Part shown: piece by piece, positions 53,050 through 61,710 of the stretch
Numbering within the stretch: the first letter of the stretch is position 1
How the letters are laid out: each line of letters opens with the position of its first letter
NCBI RefSeq assembly: GCF_001905655.1
Contig: NZ_JMHT01000043.1
Span: 1-61,710 of the forward strand
Source: Mycobacterium sp. ST-F2
Lineage (GTDB): Bacteria > Actinomycetota > Actinomycetes > Mycobacteriales > Mycobacteriaceae
Reading direction: 5' to 3'
DNA: 61,710 nt
Made by a program: the position numbers and the translations under genes
Notes under the pieces: generated by a model
The model's database searches: none
The model's input: only the letters and a program-made list of their open reading frames with translations
What the model was told of the DNA's origin: nothing

Positions 53050-54462
53050 TTATTCGTAGACGGCAGACAGGCCGAATTCGGCCAGCGTCTCCTCCACATG
53101 GGCGCGCAGCGTGGCCTTGGTGTTCTCGGCGCCGGGCTGGTACCCGATGACCGCCATCGCCACCCGGCCGATCACCTGCATCGAGATGACGGTCAGAATG
53201 CCCTTGCGGTGCTCCAGAACCCCGCGCGGCACCTGGCCATCGACGCCGCGGGCCATCAAGTACTCGGCCGGCGTACCGTCGACGCGCGCCAGATCATCCG
53301 GCAGCACCCCGAGGTTCGAGCAGAACACGGGCAGCTCACCGAACCCGACCGCGATATCGGCGGCCTGGGTGACGGCCCGCTTCGGGATGAACGGCGTCAG
53401 CGGCAGCAGCTCCAACTTCTCGTCGGGCTCCTCACGCATCTTGCGCAGGGCCTCCTTGATGACGGCGCGAGTTTCCGTCAGGTCCTCGGCAACGCCCTTG
53501 GGGTTGACCCGCGCATCACCGATCAGTACCGCGTTGGCGCGGGTGTCCTCGAGCGTGCGGTCGTTGATCGGCACGACCAGGGGCACCACACCTTCGGCCT
53601 CGCTGAACCGGCCCATCCGCTGCGACAACCGCGCGGCGAACCCGGCGATCAGCGCGTAGCTGTTTCCGCCCAGCGCTTTGGCCCGGGCATCGAATTCAGC
53701 AGCGTCGATGAAGGCCCAGATGGCCGGCACCAACAGGTTTTCCTTGGCACTGGCCGAGTCCAGATGGGCCGCCGGCGACTTGGGCCGTCGCAGCTCGCTG
53801 CGCTTCTCGTAGGCCTGCTTGGCCGCGGACTTGATCGAACGACCGAGTTCGGGCAGGTCCCGGAAGGTCTGCCGGACATCCGCGCGCAACGCCTTGAGCG
53901 ACGAGCGAGACCGCGGCTGGGGCAGACCGAGGTCGCGCCGCTGCCCCGTCACCGACTCGAACACCGTCAACATGGCACCGCCACCGTCGCCGATGCAGTG
54001 CGAGCCGACCAGGCTGATCACGGTGGCACCGTCATCGAGCGGCTGCACACCCATGTGCCAGGCCGGACCGAACTCGGGGTCGACCGGAATCTGCGCATGT
54101 TCGTCGAGGAAATCGCCCAGCTCGGCGCGCGGACGGACGGTCTCGTACACCCGCATCGGTGCCGGCGGCCCCAGCGACGACACCCAGCGGTGCCGACCGA
54201 ACGGCAGGATCGACGGCTCGATGCGCCGGCCGGCCAGGCCGTGCCCGAAGTTGTAGTGGAACCGGCGCAGACCCTCCATGTCGACCGGGTGCTCGTAGAC
54301 CCAGACGCACTGCATGACGGCGGCCTGTCCGGTGGCCCGCAGCCCCAGGAACATCGCCTGATCGACGTAGTCGAGAACCCGGCCCTGGTCGTCGGCGTCG
54401 CTGCCCTCACCCAGCCAGCGGCGCAACAAAGGCACACGCGACGGGCGCGTGGAGGTCGTCAC
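53050..54462 (-). CDS. WS/DGAT-like acyltransferase 1
   Basis: A 470-residue paralogue of the downstream gene with catalytic HxxxDG in LVGSHCIGDGGGAMLTVF. Conserved opening DYVDQAMFLGLRATGQAAVM and ending VFCSNLGVLPDDLARVDG are shared with the neighbour. It starts at GTG 54462 after GAAGGG, only 3 bases after the papA stop, so the genes form one transcription unit. It is probably an acyltransferase of a trehalose- or glycan-based lipid. Domain class is sure, substrate is not. Confidence 0.82.
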   Translation of the reverse strand: MTTSTRPSRVPLLRRWLGEGSDADDQGRVLDYVDQAMFLGLRATGQAAVMQCVWVYEHPVDMEGLRRFHYNFGHGLAGRRIEPSILPFGRHRWVSSLGPPAPMRVYETVRPRAELGDFLDEHAQIPVDPEFGPAWHMGVQPLDDGATVISLVGSHCIGDGGGAMLTVFESVTGQRRDLGLPQPRSRSSLKALRADVRQTFRDLPELGRSIKSAAKQAYEKRSELRRPKSPAAHLDSASAKENLLVPAIWAFIDAAEFDARAKALGGNSYALIAGFAARLSQRMGRFSEAEGVVPLVVPINDRTLEDTRANAVLIGDARVNPKGVAEDLTETRAVIKEALRKMREEPDEKLELLPLTPFIPKRAVTQAADIAVGFGELPVFCSNLGVLPDDLARVDGTPAEYLMARGVDGQVPRGVLEHRKGILTVISMQVIGRVAMAVIGYQPGAENTKATLRAHVEETLAEFGLSAVYE

Positions 54463-54465
54463 AGA

Positions 54466-55935
54466 TCAGCCCTTCACAGCTCGAATCAGATCGCTGCGGC
54501 AACCGTTGTGGCGCAAGGCATCCGACCGGCCGGCACCCGAACCACCGTCGGCGACGCGCAGGTACACCGCGCGCATCGCGTGCAGGTACTTGTCCACCGA
54601 TTCGCGGGCGATGGGGTTGTCCGGGTAGGCGATGGTGACCGAGGTCTCCTTCTCGGAGCGGTTCACCCAGATGCCGATCTGGTAGGCCGAACGCGCGTCG
54701 CTGTAGACGCGGCCGTTGAGCCGCTCCCACTCGTTCATGATCGCCGGCGACAGCGGCGGCAGGTTGGTGTCCAGATACGACACCATCGGCACGCCCGGAT
54801 CCGCCTTGCGGATACCGGGCACCTTGCCCTCGGCCAGTTCGAGCACGCGCTCGAACGGGACGTGCGCCAGGTCCATACCGGCGTCGAACGCCTTCTGCAT
54901 CGCGCGGGCGGTGTCGCCGAACGAGTCGGGAACCACGGGGACGCTGATCGGCACGACGCCGGTGAACCAGCCCGTCGTCATGAACTCGGCCGGGGTGCGG
55001 CGCGTCGTCGTCGGGGTGATGACGTTGTAGACCGGCCGGCCGGTGAGTTCGTGCTCGGCCAGGGCCGCGCAGGCGATGACGCCACCGATGACCCGGGCTC
55101 CCGCGGACAGGCAGGCCGACTCGAACCGCTCCGACTGGTGCTTGTCCATCAAACGGACGGTGAGCATCTCTCCACCGCAGGGCACGGTCGGGTCACCCAA
55201 CGGCAGCGGGAAGCACGGCAGCGTGCCGTCGTTCGCCTCGGCGAACTTGATCCAATCCTTGACCTCAGGGGACTCCAGCGTCAGCGCCGCGGTGGCCTCG
55301 GCCTGCTTGATGCAGTAGTCGTCGTAGCTGCCGGCGTCGGCCAGCGGGATCGGCGGGGCGCCACTGACCAGCGCGGCGTACATCAGGTGAATCTCGACCA
55401 ACACCAGGCCCATCAGCAACGCATCGGTGTGTACGTGATCGATGCTGAAGTAGAAGGTGAAGTGGTCCTCGCGCTGGATGATGCCGAAGTGGAAGCAGTC
55501 CCACTGCAGCGGATCGGGCGTCGCCAGCACGTGGTCACGCCACTGCTGCGCATTCATCTCGCCGTGCTCGGTCGGCACCAGCTTGATGTCCCGCGGGCTC
55601 TTCGCCGTCCGCCGCACCAACGAGTCGTCGTCGAGCAACTCGAACCAGCTGTGGAACGTGTCGTGCCGGCGCACGTAGGCGTTGATGACGTGCGTCATCG
55701 CACGGACGTCGCACTTGCCCGGCATGTCCCACGCGGCGATGTTCAGCCGTGCCATATCGGTGCCGTTGCGCTCGTGTGAGCGGAACGCGCGGATGTGCTG
55801 GCTCTGCTGGTAGCTGACCGGTACCGAACTCACCGGTGCATTGCGCAGCTTGGTCAGCGAGGCAGAAGAAGGATTCCAGGAAGTCAGAACACCCGAGGAA
55901 CCCATCCAGTCATGGATGGTCCTAATCGCAACCAT
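54466..55935 (-). CDS. papA4: PapA-family polyketide-associated acyltransferase (PapA3/PapA4-like)
   Basis: An acyltransferase of 489 residues with the full PapA signature HX3DX14Y: FSIDHVHTDALLMGLVLVEI followed by HLMY, where His and Asp are catalytic. The second family landmark, in the solvent channel region, is TTGWFTGVVPISVPV. The start ATG 55935 follows AGGAGAG at a good distance. PapA enzymes move PKS-made acyl chains onto acceptors such as trehalose. It lies 63 bp downstream of the PKS gene, on the same strand, and is followed by two WS/DGAT-like genes. Confidence 0.9.
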   Translation of the reverse strand: MVAIRTIHDWMGSSGVLTSWNPSSASLTKLRNAPVSSVPVSYQQSQHIRAFRSHERNGTDMARLNIAAWDMPGKCDVRAMTHVINAYVRRHDTFHSWFELLDDDSLVRRTAKSPRDIKLVPTEHGEMNAQQWRDHVLATPDPLQWDCFHFGIIQREDHFTFYFSIDHVHTDALLMGLVLVEIHLMYAALVSGAPPIPLADAGSYDDYCIKQAEATAALTLESPEVKDWIKFAEANDGTLPCFPLPLGDPTVPCGGEMLTVRLMDKHQSERFESACLSAGARVIGGVIACAALAEHELTGRPVYNVITPTTTRRTPAEFMTTGWFTGVVPISVPVVPDSFGDTARAMQKAFDAGMDLAHVPFERVLELAEGKVPGIRKADPGVPMVSYLDTNLPPLSPAIMNEWERLNGRVYSDARSAYQIGIWVNRSEKETSVTIAYPDNPIARESVDKYLHAMRAVYLRVADGGSGAGRSDALRHNGCRSDLIRAVKG

Positions 55936-55998
55936 GCTCACTCTCCTGTGCATCGGTGAATTCAGCGTGCGGCTTCTGTGACGCCCTACCCTGACCCG

Positions 55999-58900
55999 TC
56001 ATGTCGAAATCGCCGTCGAAATCGCCTCCCCCAGGCGTTCTGCCAGTGCCCGAACATTCGTGATGTCCGACGAACCGATCCGGACTCCCGTCTCGGATTC
56101 GATCCGTGTCCGCAGTTCGAGTGCCCCGAGCGAATCGAGGCCATACTCAGCCAGCGGACGGTCGGGATCGACAGATCGCCTAAGTATCATAGACATAGCA
56201 TCGGTGATCAGGCGCCTCAGCCGAGCCGGGCGCTCCTCTTCCGGCAACGCGTGGAACTCCGCGAGGAATTCGCTGGTGCCCGCACCACCCCGCCCGATGC
56301 TGGCGAACGACTCAGCAAACTTGCTGGTCTGGGCGAATGCCACCAGCCAGTCGGCCCCCGCCACGGGGGCGTAGCCGGTGTAGGCACGGTCGTGGCGGAT
56401 GATCGCGTCGAACGCGTACGCGCCGTCTTCCGGATCGATCGCCATGGCCTCGTCGGACGCCATGCCCTGGCCGGCGCCGATCTTCGCCCAGGCACCCCAG
56501 GCGATGGCCGCGGCAGGCAGCCCCTGCGCACGGCGCCACTGGGTGAACGCGTCCAGCCAGCTGTTGGCCGCGGCGTACGCGGCCTGGCCGGGCGAGCCCA
56601 CCATGGCGGCCGCCGACGAGAACGAGCAGAACCAGTCCAGGTCGGCACCGGCGGTCGCCTCGTGCAGGTACCACGCGCCGTACACCTTCGGCGCCCAGTC
56701 GCGCTGGATCAGCTCGTCGGTGATGTTCGGCAACGTCGCATCTTCGACCACCGCGGCGCCGTGCAGGACACCGCGCAGCGGCTTGCCGGTCGATTCCGCG
56801 GCGGCAACCAGGCGGGCGGCCGTGTCGGCGGCAGCGATGTCGCCCAGCACCACCTCGACCTCGGCACCCTTGCTCCGGACGGCCTCGATGGCCTTCGCGG
56901 TCGCCGCACTCGGCTCCGAACGCGCGTTGAGCACGATGCGTCCGCAACCGCCGGCCGCCAGTTTCTCGGCGAGGAACAGGCCCAGGCCACTCAGACCGCC
57001 GGTAACGATGTAGGAACCGTCGGCCCGGTACACGGGAGCGTGCTCCGGCGACAGCACTGCCTCGAACTCCCCGGTGTGCGGGATGTCGAGCACGAGCTTG
57101 CCGGTGTGACCGGCCGCGCCCATCACGCGGATGGCGGTGGCCGCGTCGCTCAGCGGGTAGTGCGTGGTGTCGGGCACCGGCAGCACGCCGTCGGCGATCT
57201 GTCCGAAGATCGTCTCCAGCATGCCGCGCGTGACGTCGGGGTTGGTCAACGTCAGCAGCGCCAGGTCGAGGGCGTAGAACGACAGGTTCCGGCGGAACGG
57301 GAACAGGCCCATGCGGGTGTCGCCGTAGATGTCGCGCTTGCCGATCTCGACGAACCGGCCGCCGAACGTGAGCAGCTCGACGCCGGCCTTCTGGGCTGCG
57401 CCGGGCAGCGAGTTCAGCACGACATCCACGCCGTAGCCGTCGGTGTCCCGACGGATCTCCTCGGCGAAGGCAGTGCTGCGGGAATCATAGACGTGCTGAA
57501 TACCCCAGCTGCGCAACAGCTTTCGACGATCGTCGCTACCAGCGGTGGCGTAGATGTCGGCGCCCGCCGCCCGCGCGATGGCGATGGCGGCCTGTCCCAC
57601 ACCACCGGTGGCGGAGTGGATCAGCACCTTGTCGCCAGCCTGGATGCGGGCCAGGTTGTGCAGGCCGTACCAGGCAGTGGCGTGCGCACTGGGCACAGCC
57701 GCCGCGCTGCCCTCGGGCAGGTCGTCCGGGATCTTGACGGCCAGGTTGGCGTCGCACGTGACGAACGTCTTCCAGGCGCCGGTCAGCGAGATGCCCGCCA
57801 CCCGGTCGCCGATCTGATGATCGGTGACGCCCGGACCGACCGCGGTGACCACACCGGCGAAGTCCGCGCCCGGCTGCGGCAGCCGGCCCTCGAAGCTCGG
57901 GTACCGGCCGTACGCGACCAGCACGTCGGCGAAGTTGAGGTTCGACGCGGCGACCGACACCTCGATCTGACCCGGTCCCGGAGCGACGCGCTCGTAGGCG
58001 GCCAATTCGGCCGACGACAGATCGCCGGGGGTCCGGATTTGCAGCTGGACGCCGTCGGTCTCGGGCCGCACCACCGTGGTGCGACGCTCCTCGGGCTGCA
58101 GCTGGCTCAGGTTCAGGCGCGCGGTGAACCACTCGCCCGACCGCCAGGCCGTCTCGTCCTCTTCCGACCCGGAGAGCAACTCGGCGGCGACATGCGGGAC
58201 GTCGGCCTGCACGTCCAGATCGATCTGCGTCGGCTTCATCGCCGGGTACTCCATGCCCATTGCCCGCATGAAGCCGCGGATGCCGCCCTGTTCCAGGTTC
58301 GCCACGTCACCGGGCGCCACGGTGCGGGCCCCACGGGTGAGTACGTACAGCCGCGCCGGCTGACCCGGCACGTCCGGCAGACCCCGCACGATGTGCACCA
58401 GCTGCTCGACCTGCGTCACACCGCGCTGCGCGGTGGCCGCCGATGCCGCAGCCGCCGGCTCCTCGGACGCACCCGTGACGACGACGACGCCCTTGAACGG
58501 TTTGGCCGTCAGTATCGCCTGGAGCGCTTCCAGGTTGCCTGCGTGGTCGGCGTCGGCCGGCCACGCCATGGTGGAGACGTCGGCCTCGTCGGACTGCAGC
58601 ACCTCGGACAGCTTCTCGGTGAGGCTGTCGGCATCTGCCGCGGCGGAGATCAGCAGCCAGCGGCCCGGATCCACGACGTTGGCGACGGGAGCGTCCTGGT
58701 TGCGCCATTCGATGTTCAGCAGGCGCTCATTGAGCAGGCGCTCGCGCTGGCCCTCCGCGGAGACACCGGTGCCCAGCCGCAGGCCGGTCACCGACAGCAG
58801 CACCGCACCGTGCTCGTCGAGCACATCGATGTCGGCCTCGACCGATGTCGGGGACATGCTGGTCAGCTTGACGTAGCAGCAGTGCGCGTTACGGGTCGAC

Positions 58901-61710
58901 TCGTAGGCGCGCAACCTGCCGACGCCCAGCGGCAGCATCAGCGCGCCGGTGGTGTCGCCGTGCAGATCGGGATGCGCGGCCACTGCCTGGAAGCAGGCGT
59001 CGAGCAGCGCAGGATGCACCGTGTACGCGCTCTGCTGCGACCGGATGGCACCGGGCAGCGCGACCGCGGCGAGCACCGTGGTGCCGGCCGTCGTGTGTGC
59101 CGCCGTCAGGCCGGTGAACGCCGGGCCGTACTGGATGCCGCGGTCGGCGAACCAGGACCGCAGGTCACCGCCGTCGACATCGTCGGTGTGCGCGGCGACC
59201 AGCTTGGCCAGGTTGTAGGCGGGCCGGGCCGCATCGTCGTCGATGGCGTGCAGCGTCGCCGCGGCGCGGCGCACCTGCTCGCCGTCCTGGTAGGTCTCGA
59301 CGAGGAAGTCGATATCGCCCGACGGGACCGCGGTCGCCACCGCGGACACCGCGGTCTCCTCCTCCAGCAGCAGCATGGCCTCGAAGGTCACGTTGCGCAC
59401 CTCGGAGGCCTCGCCCAGCACCTCGCGCGCGGCACCGAGGGCCATCTCGCAGTACGCGGCACCGGGCAGCGCCGCCACGTTGTGCACCTGGTGGTCCCCC
59501 AGCCACGGCTGCATGCCGGTGCCGACGTCGGACTGCCAGACGTGGCGCTCGGGCTCCTCGGGCAGCCGCACGTGCGCGCCGAGCAGCGGGTGCACCGCCA
59601 GCGAAGCACCACCGGGAGCCTGCTCGTGCGGATCGCGCGTCAGGATCAGGTGGTTGCGGGTCCAGGTCGGCAGCGGCACGTCGACCAGCACGCCGTCCGG
59701 GTACATGGCCGAGAAGTCGATGGCCGCGCCGGCGTTGTGCAGGTCGGCGACGACCTCGCGCAGGCCGTTGGGCACGTCCTGTTCACGACGCATCGCGGCC
59801 AGGGCGGCAATGCCGATGTCCTGGCTCGCGGCGTTCTGGTTGACCGCGTGCACCAGCAAGGGGTGCGGGGCCAGTTCGATGAAGACCCGGAAGCCCTCGT
59901 CCAGCGCGGCCTGCACGGCAGCGCCGAAGCGGACGGTGTGGCGCAGGTTGTCGACCCAGTAGTCGGCGTCGTAGTCCGCGGGGTCACGCGGGTCGTACTG
60001 CGTGGCCGAGAAGTACGGGACGGTCGGCTCGCCGGGCTCGAGGTCCTCGAGAGCGTCGGCCAGCTCGTCCAGGATCGGGTCGACCTGCGGGGTGTGTGAC
60101 GCCACGTCGACGGCCACCTCACGGGCCATGACACCGCGCTCGTCCCATTCCTTGACCAGGGCGCGGATGGCGTCCTTGTCACCGCCGACGACAGTCGACT
60201 GCGGCGACGCGACGACCGCCAGCACGACGTCGCTGACGCCGCGGGCACCGAGCTCGGAGAGGACCTGCTGTGCGGGCAGTTCCACCGAAGCCATGGCGCC
60301 CGAACCGGACACCTTGAGCATCAGGTTCGACCGGCGGCAGATGACCTTGACGCCGTCGGCCAGCGACAGCGCGCCGGAGACGACTGCGGCAGCCGACTCC
60401 CCCATGGAGTGTCCGATGACCGCGCCGGGCTGCACACCGTACGACCGCAGGGTCGCGGCGAGGGCCACCTGGACGGCGAAGACGGCGGGCTGGATGCGGT
60501 CGATGCCGGTCACCGTCTCACCGGCGGTGATGGCCTGGGTGATGGAGAAGCCCGACTCCGCCTCGATCAGCGGTTCCATCTCGGCGATGGCGGCCGCGAA
60601 CGCGGGCTCCGCGGCCAACAGGCCGGCGCCCATCGCCGCCCACTGCGAACCCTGACCCGAGAACACCCACACCGGGCCGTGGTCGCTCTTGCCGGCCGAG
60701 CGCTGGTACGGGGTCTCGCTGTCGGCGACGTCGCGCAGCGCCTGGATCAGACCCGCGGCGTCCTCGGCGAGGACCGCGGTGCGGACCGGGCGGTGGGCGC
60801 GGCGACGGGACAGCGTGTAGGCCGTGTCGGCGAGGTCGAGGGACTCGCCCTGGGCGGCCGCCCAGTCGGCCAGCTTGCCGGCGGTACGGCGCAGTTCCTC
60901 GGCCGAGGTCGACGACACCGGGAACAGCAGCTTGCCACCGATGCCCTGGCCCTCGGACTCGACGGTCCGCGGCGACGACTGGGCCGGCGCCTGCTCGACG
61001 ACGGCGTGCACGTTGGTACCGGACAGGCCGTACGCGGACACCGCGGCGCGACGCGGGTGGTCGGCGGTGGCCGGCCACTGCGTGAGCTCCGTCGGCACGA
61101 AAAGGCCGGTGTTGACGGCCGCCATCTCGGCGGGCATCTCGTTGAACAGGAGGTTCTTCGGCACCGCGCCGTGCTGCAGCGCGAGCACGGCCTTCATCAG
61201 GCCGACAGCGCCCGACGCGGACTGCGCGTGTCCGATGTTGGTCTTGACCGAACCCAGTACGCACGGCCCGTTGGTGCCGTAAACCGTTGCCAGGCTTGAG
61301 AACTCGATCGGATCGCCAACCGGCGTTCCGGTGCCGTGCGCCTCGATGTAGCCGACGGTGGCGGGATCGATGGCGGCAAGGTCCAGGGCACGACGGTAAA
61401 CGGCGACCTGGGCGTCGGCGCCCGGGGTCGCGATGTTGACGGTGTGACCGTCCTGGTTGCTCGCGGTGCCGCGGATGACGGCGAGGACGCGGTCACCGTC
61501 ACGCTGCGCATCGTCCAGACGCTTGAGCATGAACATCACCGACGCCTCGGCGGAGACGAAGCCGTCGGCAGCCACGTCGAACGCGTGGCAATGGCCCGTC
61601 GGCGACAGCATGCCCTGCGCCGAGCCGGACGACATCTTGCGCGGCTCCAGCATGATCGACGGGACTTGACCCCGTGTGTTGGACACGCTTAATCCCAGGA
61701 ATGCCTGGGG
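55999..61710 (-). CDS. pks5: Pks5-type iterative reducing polyketide synthase, N-terminus outside window
   Basis: About 1903 residues are visible; the frame is open to the last base, so the KS start and its active-site Cys lie beyond the window. Domain order on the minus strand: KS end (HGTGTPVGDP and KTNIGHAQSASG, with both His); AT (VWVFSGQGSQWAAMG, nucleophile in GHSMGESAAAV near 60409); DH (WLGDHQVHNVAALPGAAY near 59490); ER (HSATGGVGQAAIAIARAAG near 57600); KR (YIVTGGLSGLGLFLAEKL near 56990); ACP (YGLDSLGALELRTRI near 56130, with the phosphopantetheine Ser). KS-AT-DH-ER-KR-ACP is the mycocerosic-acid-synthase type, extending a starter with methylmalonyl units to methyl-branched acids. 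A FAAL, PapA and MmpL close by agree. Confidence 0.92.
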   Translation of the reverse strand, partial: PQAFLGLSVSNTRGQVPSIMLEPRKMSSGSAQGMLSPTGHCHAFDVAADGFVSAEASVMFMLKRLDDAQRDGDRVLAVIRGTASNQDGHTVNIATPGADAQVAVYRRALDLAAIDPATVGYIEAHGTGTPVGDPIEFSSLATVYGTNGPCVLGSVKTNIGHAQSASGAVGLMKAVLALQHGAVPKNLLFNEMPAEMAAVNTGLFVPTELTQWPATADHPRRAAVSAYGLSGTNVHAVVEQAPAQSSPRTVESEGQGIGGKLLFPVSSTSAEELRRTAGKLADWAAAQGESLDLADTAYTLSRRRAHRPVRTAVLAEDAAGLIQALRDVADSETPYQRSAGKSDHGPVWVFSGQGSQWAAMGAGLLAAEPAFAAAIAEMEPLIEAESGFSITQAITAGETVTGIDRIQPAVFAVQVALAATLRSYGVQPGAVIGHSMGESAAAVVSGALSLADGVKVICRRSNLMLKVSGSGAMASVELPAQQVLSELGARGVSDVVLAVVASPQSTVVGGDKDAIRALVKEWDERGVMAREVAVDVASHTPQVDPILDELADALEDLEPGEPTVPYFSATQYDPRDPADYDADYWVDNLRHTVRFGAAVQAALDEGFRVFIELAPHPLLVHAVNQNAASQDIGIAALAAMRREQDVPNGLREVVADLHNAGAAIDFSAMYPDGVLVDVPLPTWTRNHLILTRDPHEQAPGGASLAVHPLLGAHVRLPEEPERHVWQSDVGTGMQPWLGDHQVHNVAALPGAAYCEMALGAAREVLGEASEVRNVTFEAMLLLEEETAVSAVATAVPSGDIDFLVETYQDGEQVRRAAATLHAIDDDAARPAYNLAKLVAAHTDDVDGGDLRSWFADRGIQYGPAFTGLTAAHTTAGTTVLAAVALPGAIRSQQSAYTVHPALLDACFQAVAAHPDLHGDTTGALMLPLGVGRLRAYESTRNAHCCYVKLTSMSPTSVEADIDVLDEHGAVLLSVTGLRLGTGVSAEGQRERLLNERLLNIEWRNQDAPVANVVDPGRWLLISAAADADSLTEKLSEVLQSDEADVSTMAWPADADHAGNLEALQAILTAKPFKGVVVVTGASEEPAAAASAATAQRGVTQVEQLVHIVRGLPDVPGQPARLYVLTRGARTVAPGDVANLEQGGIRGFMRAMGMEYPAMKPTQIDLDVQADVPHVAAELLSGSEEDETAWRSGEWFTARLNLSQLQPEERRTTVVRPETDGVQLQIRTPGDLSSAELAAYERVAPGPGQIEVSVAASNLNFADVLVAYGRYPSFEGRLPQPGADFAGVVTAVGPGVTDHQIGDRVAGISLTGAWKTFVTCDANLAVKIPDDLPEGSAAAVPSAHATAWYGLHNLARIQAGDKVLIHSATGGVGQAAIAIARAAGADIYATAGSDDRRKLLRSWGIQHVYDSRSTAFAEEIRRDTDGYGVDVVLNSLPGAAQKAGVELLTFGGRFVEIGKRDIYGDTRMGLFPFRRNLSFYALDLALLTLTNPDVTRGMLETIFGQIADGVLPVPDTTHYPLSDAATAIRVMGAAGHTGKLVLDIPHTGEFEAVLSPEHAPVYRADGSYIVTGGLSGLGLFLAEKLAAGGCGRIVLNARSEPSAATAKAIEAVRSKGAEVEVVLGDIAAADTAARLVAAAESTGKPLRGVLHGAAVVEDATLPNITDELIQRDWAPKVYGAWYLHEATAGADLDWFCSFSSAAAMVGSPGQAAYAAANSWLDAFTQWRRAQGLPAAAIAWGAWAKIGAGQGMASDEAMAIDPEDGAYAFDAIIRHDRAYTGYAPVAGADWLVAFAQTSKFAESFASIGRGGAGTSEFLAEFHALPEEERPARLRRLITDAMSMILRRSVDPDRPLAEYGLDSLGALELRTRIESETGVRIGSSDITNVRALAERLGEAISTAIST

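Noticed and set aside
53098..55779. An 893-codon open frame opposite the acyltransferases
   Set aside because: It crosses three real genes and their boundaries on the other strand and has shadow-type composition.
55978..60099. A 1373-codon open frame opposite the PKS
   Set aside because: It is a shadow of the PKS codon pattern, rich in Arg, Gly, His and Gln, without domain signatures.
1..61710. CRISPR arrays, rRNA, tRNA genes or IS elements with DDE transposase
   Set aside because: No regular spaced repeats, no tRNA-like cloverleaf or rRNA segments, and no DDE transposase translation were noticed; absence was judged by eye only.

Overview
The window is GC-rich DNA from a mycobacterium, most likely a rapid grower (Mycolicibacterium-type). 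This rests on family content: the dnaE1, fadD11, rluD-lspA-ansA-dinX-ileS block, MmpL, PapA and Pks5-type genes, a LipT/LppI pair and an actinobacterial ileS T-box. The species cannot be named from the sequence alone.

Region 1 (1-18740) is a chromosomal locus interrupted by a mobile element. A LipT-like carboxylesterase gene on the minus strand is split: its 5' part lies at 16759-17962 and its 3' part at 401-716. The intervening ~16.04 kb (717-16758) is bounded by 25-bp imperfect inverted repeats (20/25 identical). At its right end it carries three tyrosine-recombinase genes and a small TnpC-like coiled-coil gene, all on the minus strand and mostly overlapping. This looks like a cargo-bearing recombinase-trio transposon related to the Tn554 and RIT families.

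The cargo centres on a TetR regulator with a repeated 8-6-8 palindromic operator. Copies of the operator lie before the DUF4331/Rieske-TPP operon, before tetR, before a flavodoxin-like reductase, and before a decayed second copy of the DUF4331/TPP operon. Other cargo is a CPA2-type antiporter, a secreted cupin, a hypothetical protein, and remnants of an ECF sigma factor, a P450 and a second antiporter. The Rieske-TPP fusion with DUF4331 and a flavin reductase is the best candidate here for an undescribed redox pathway.

Region 2 (18 to 24.9 kb) is core genome: lppI, fadD11, dnaE1 and a TetR regulator. Region 3 (25.2 to 34.4 kb) is a cell-envelope glycoconjugate module: a DrrABC-like ABC-2 exporter, a GT2 glycosyltransferase, UDP-glucose 6-dehydrogenase, a frameshifted glycosyltransferase, a methyltransferase and a GT39-like membrane glycosyltransferase. 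Region 4 (34.4 to 42.96 kb) is housekeeping: rarD, rluD-type synthase, lspA, ansA, dinB/dinX, an S4 protein, and ileS with a T-box leader.

Region 5 (43 kb to the end) is a Pks5-type lipooligosaccharide (LOS) or acyltrehalose-like locus. It holds a condensation-domain-like protein, a HTH/membrane-protein pair, a fatty-acyl-AMP ligase, an MmpL transporter, a GT1 glycosyltransferase, two wax-ester-synthase-like acyltransferases, a PapA acyltransferase and a reducing iterative PKS that runs off the window. The inferred flow is: FAAL loads a starter acid on the PKS, the PKS makes a methyl-branched chain, PapA and the WS/DGAT-like proteins acylate a trehalose-type core, glycosyltransferases and the methyltransferase decorate it, and MmpL and/or the ABC-2 exporter move it outward.
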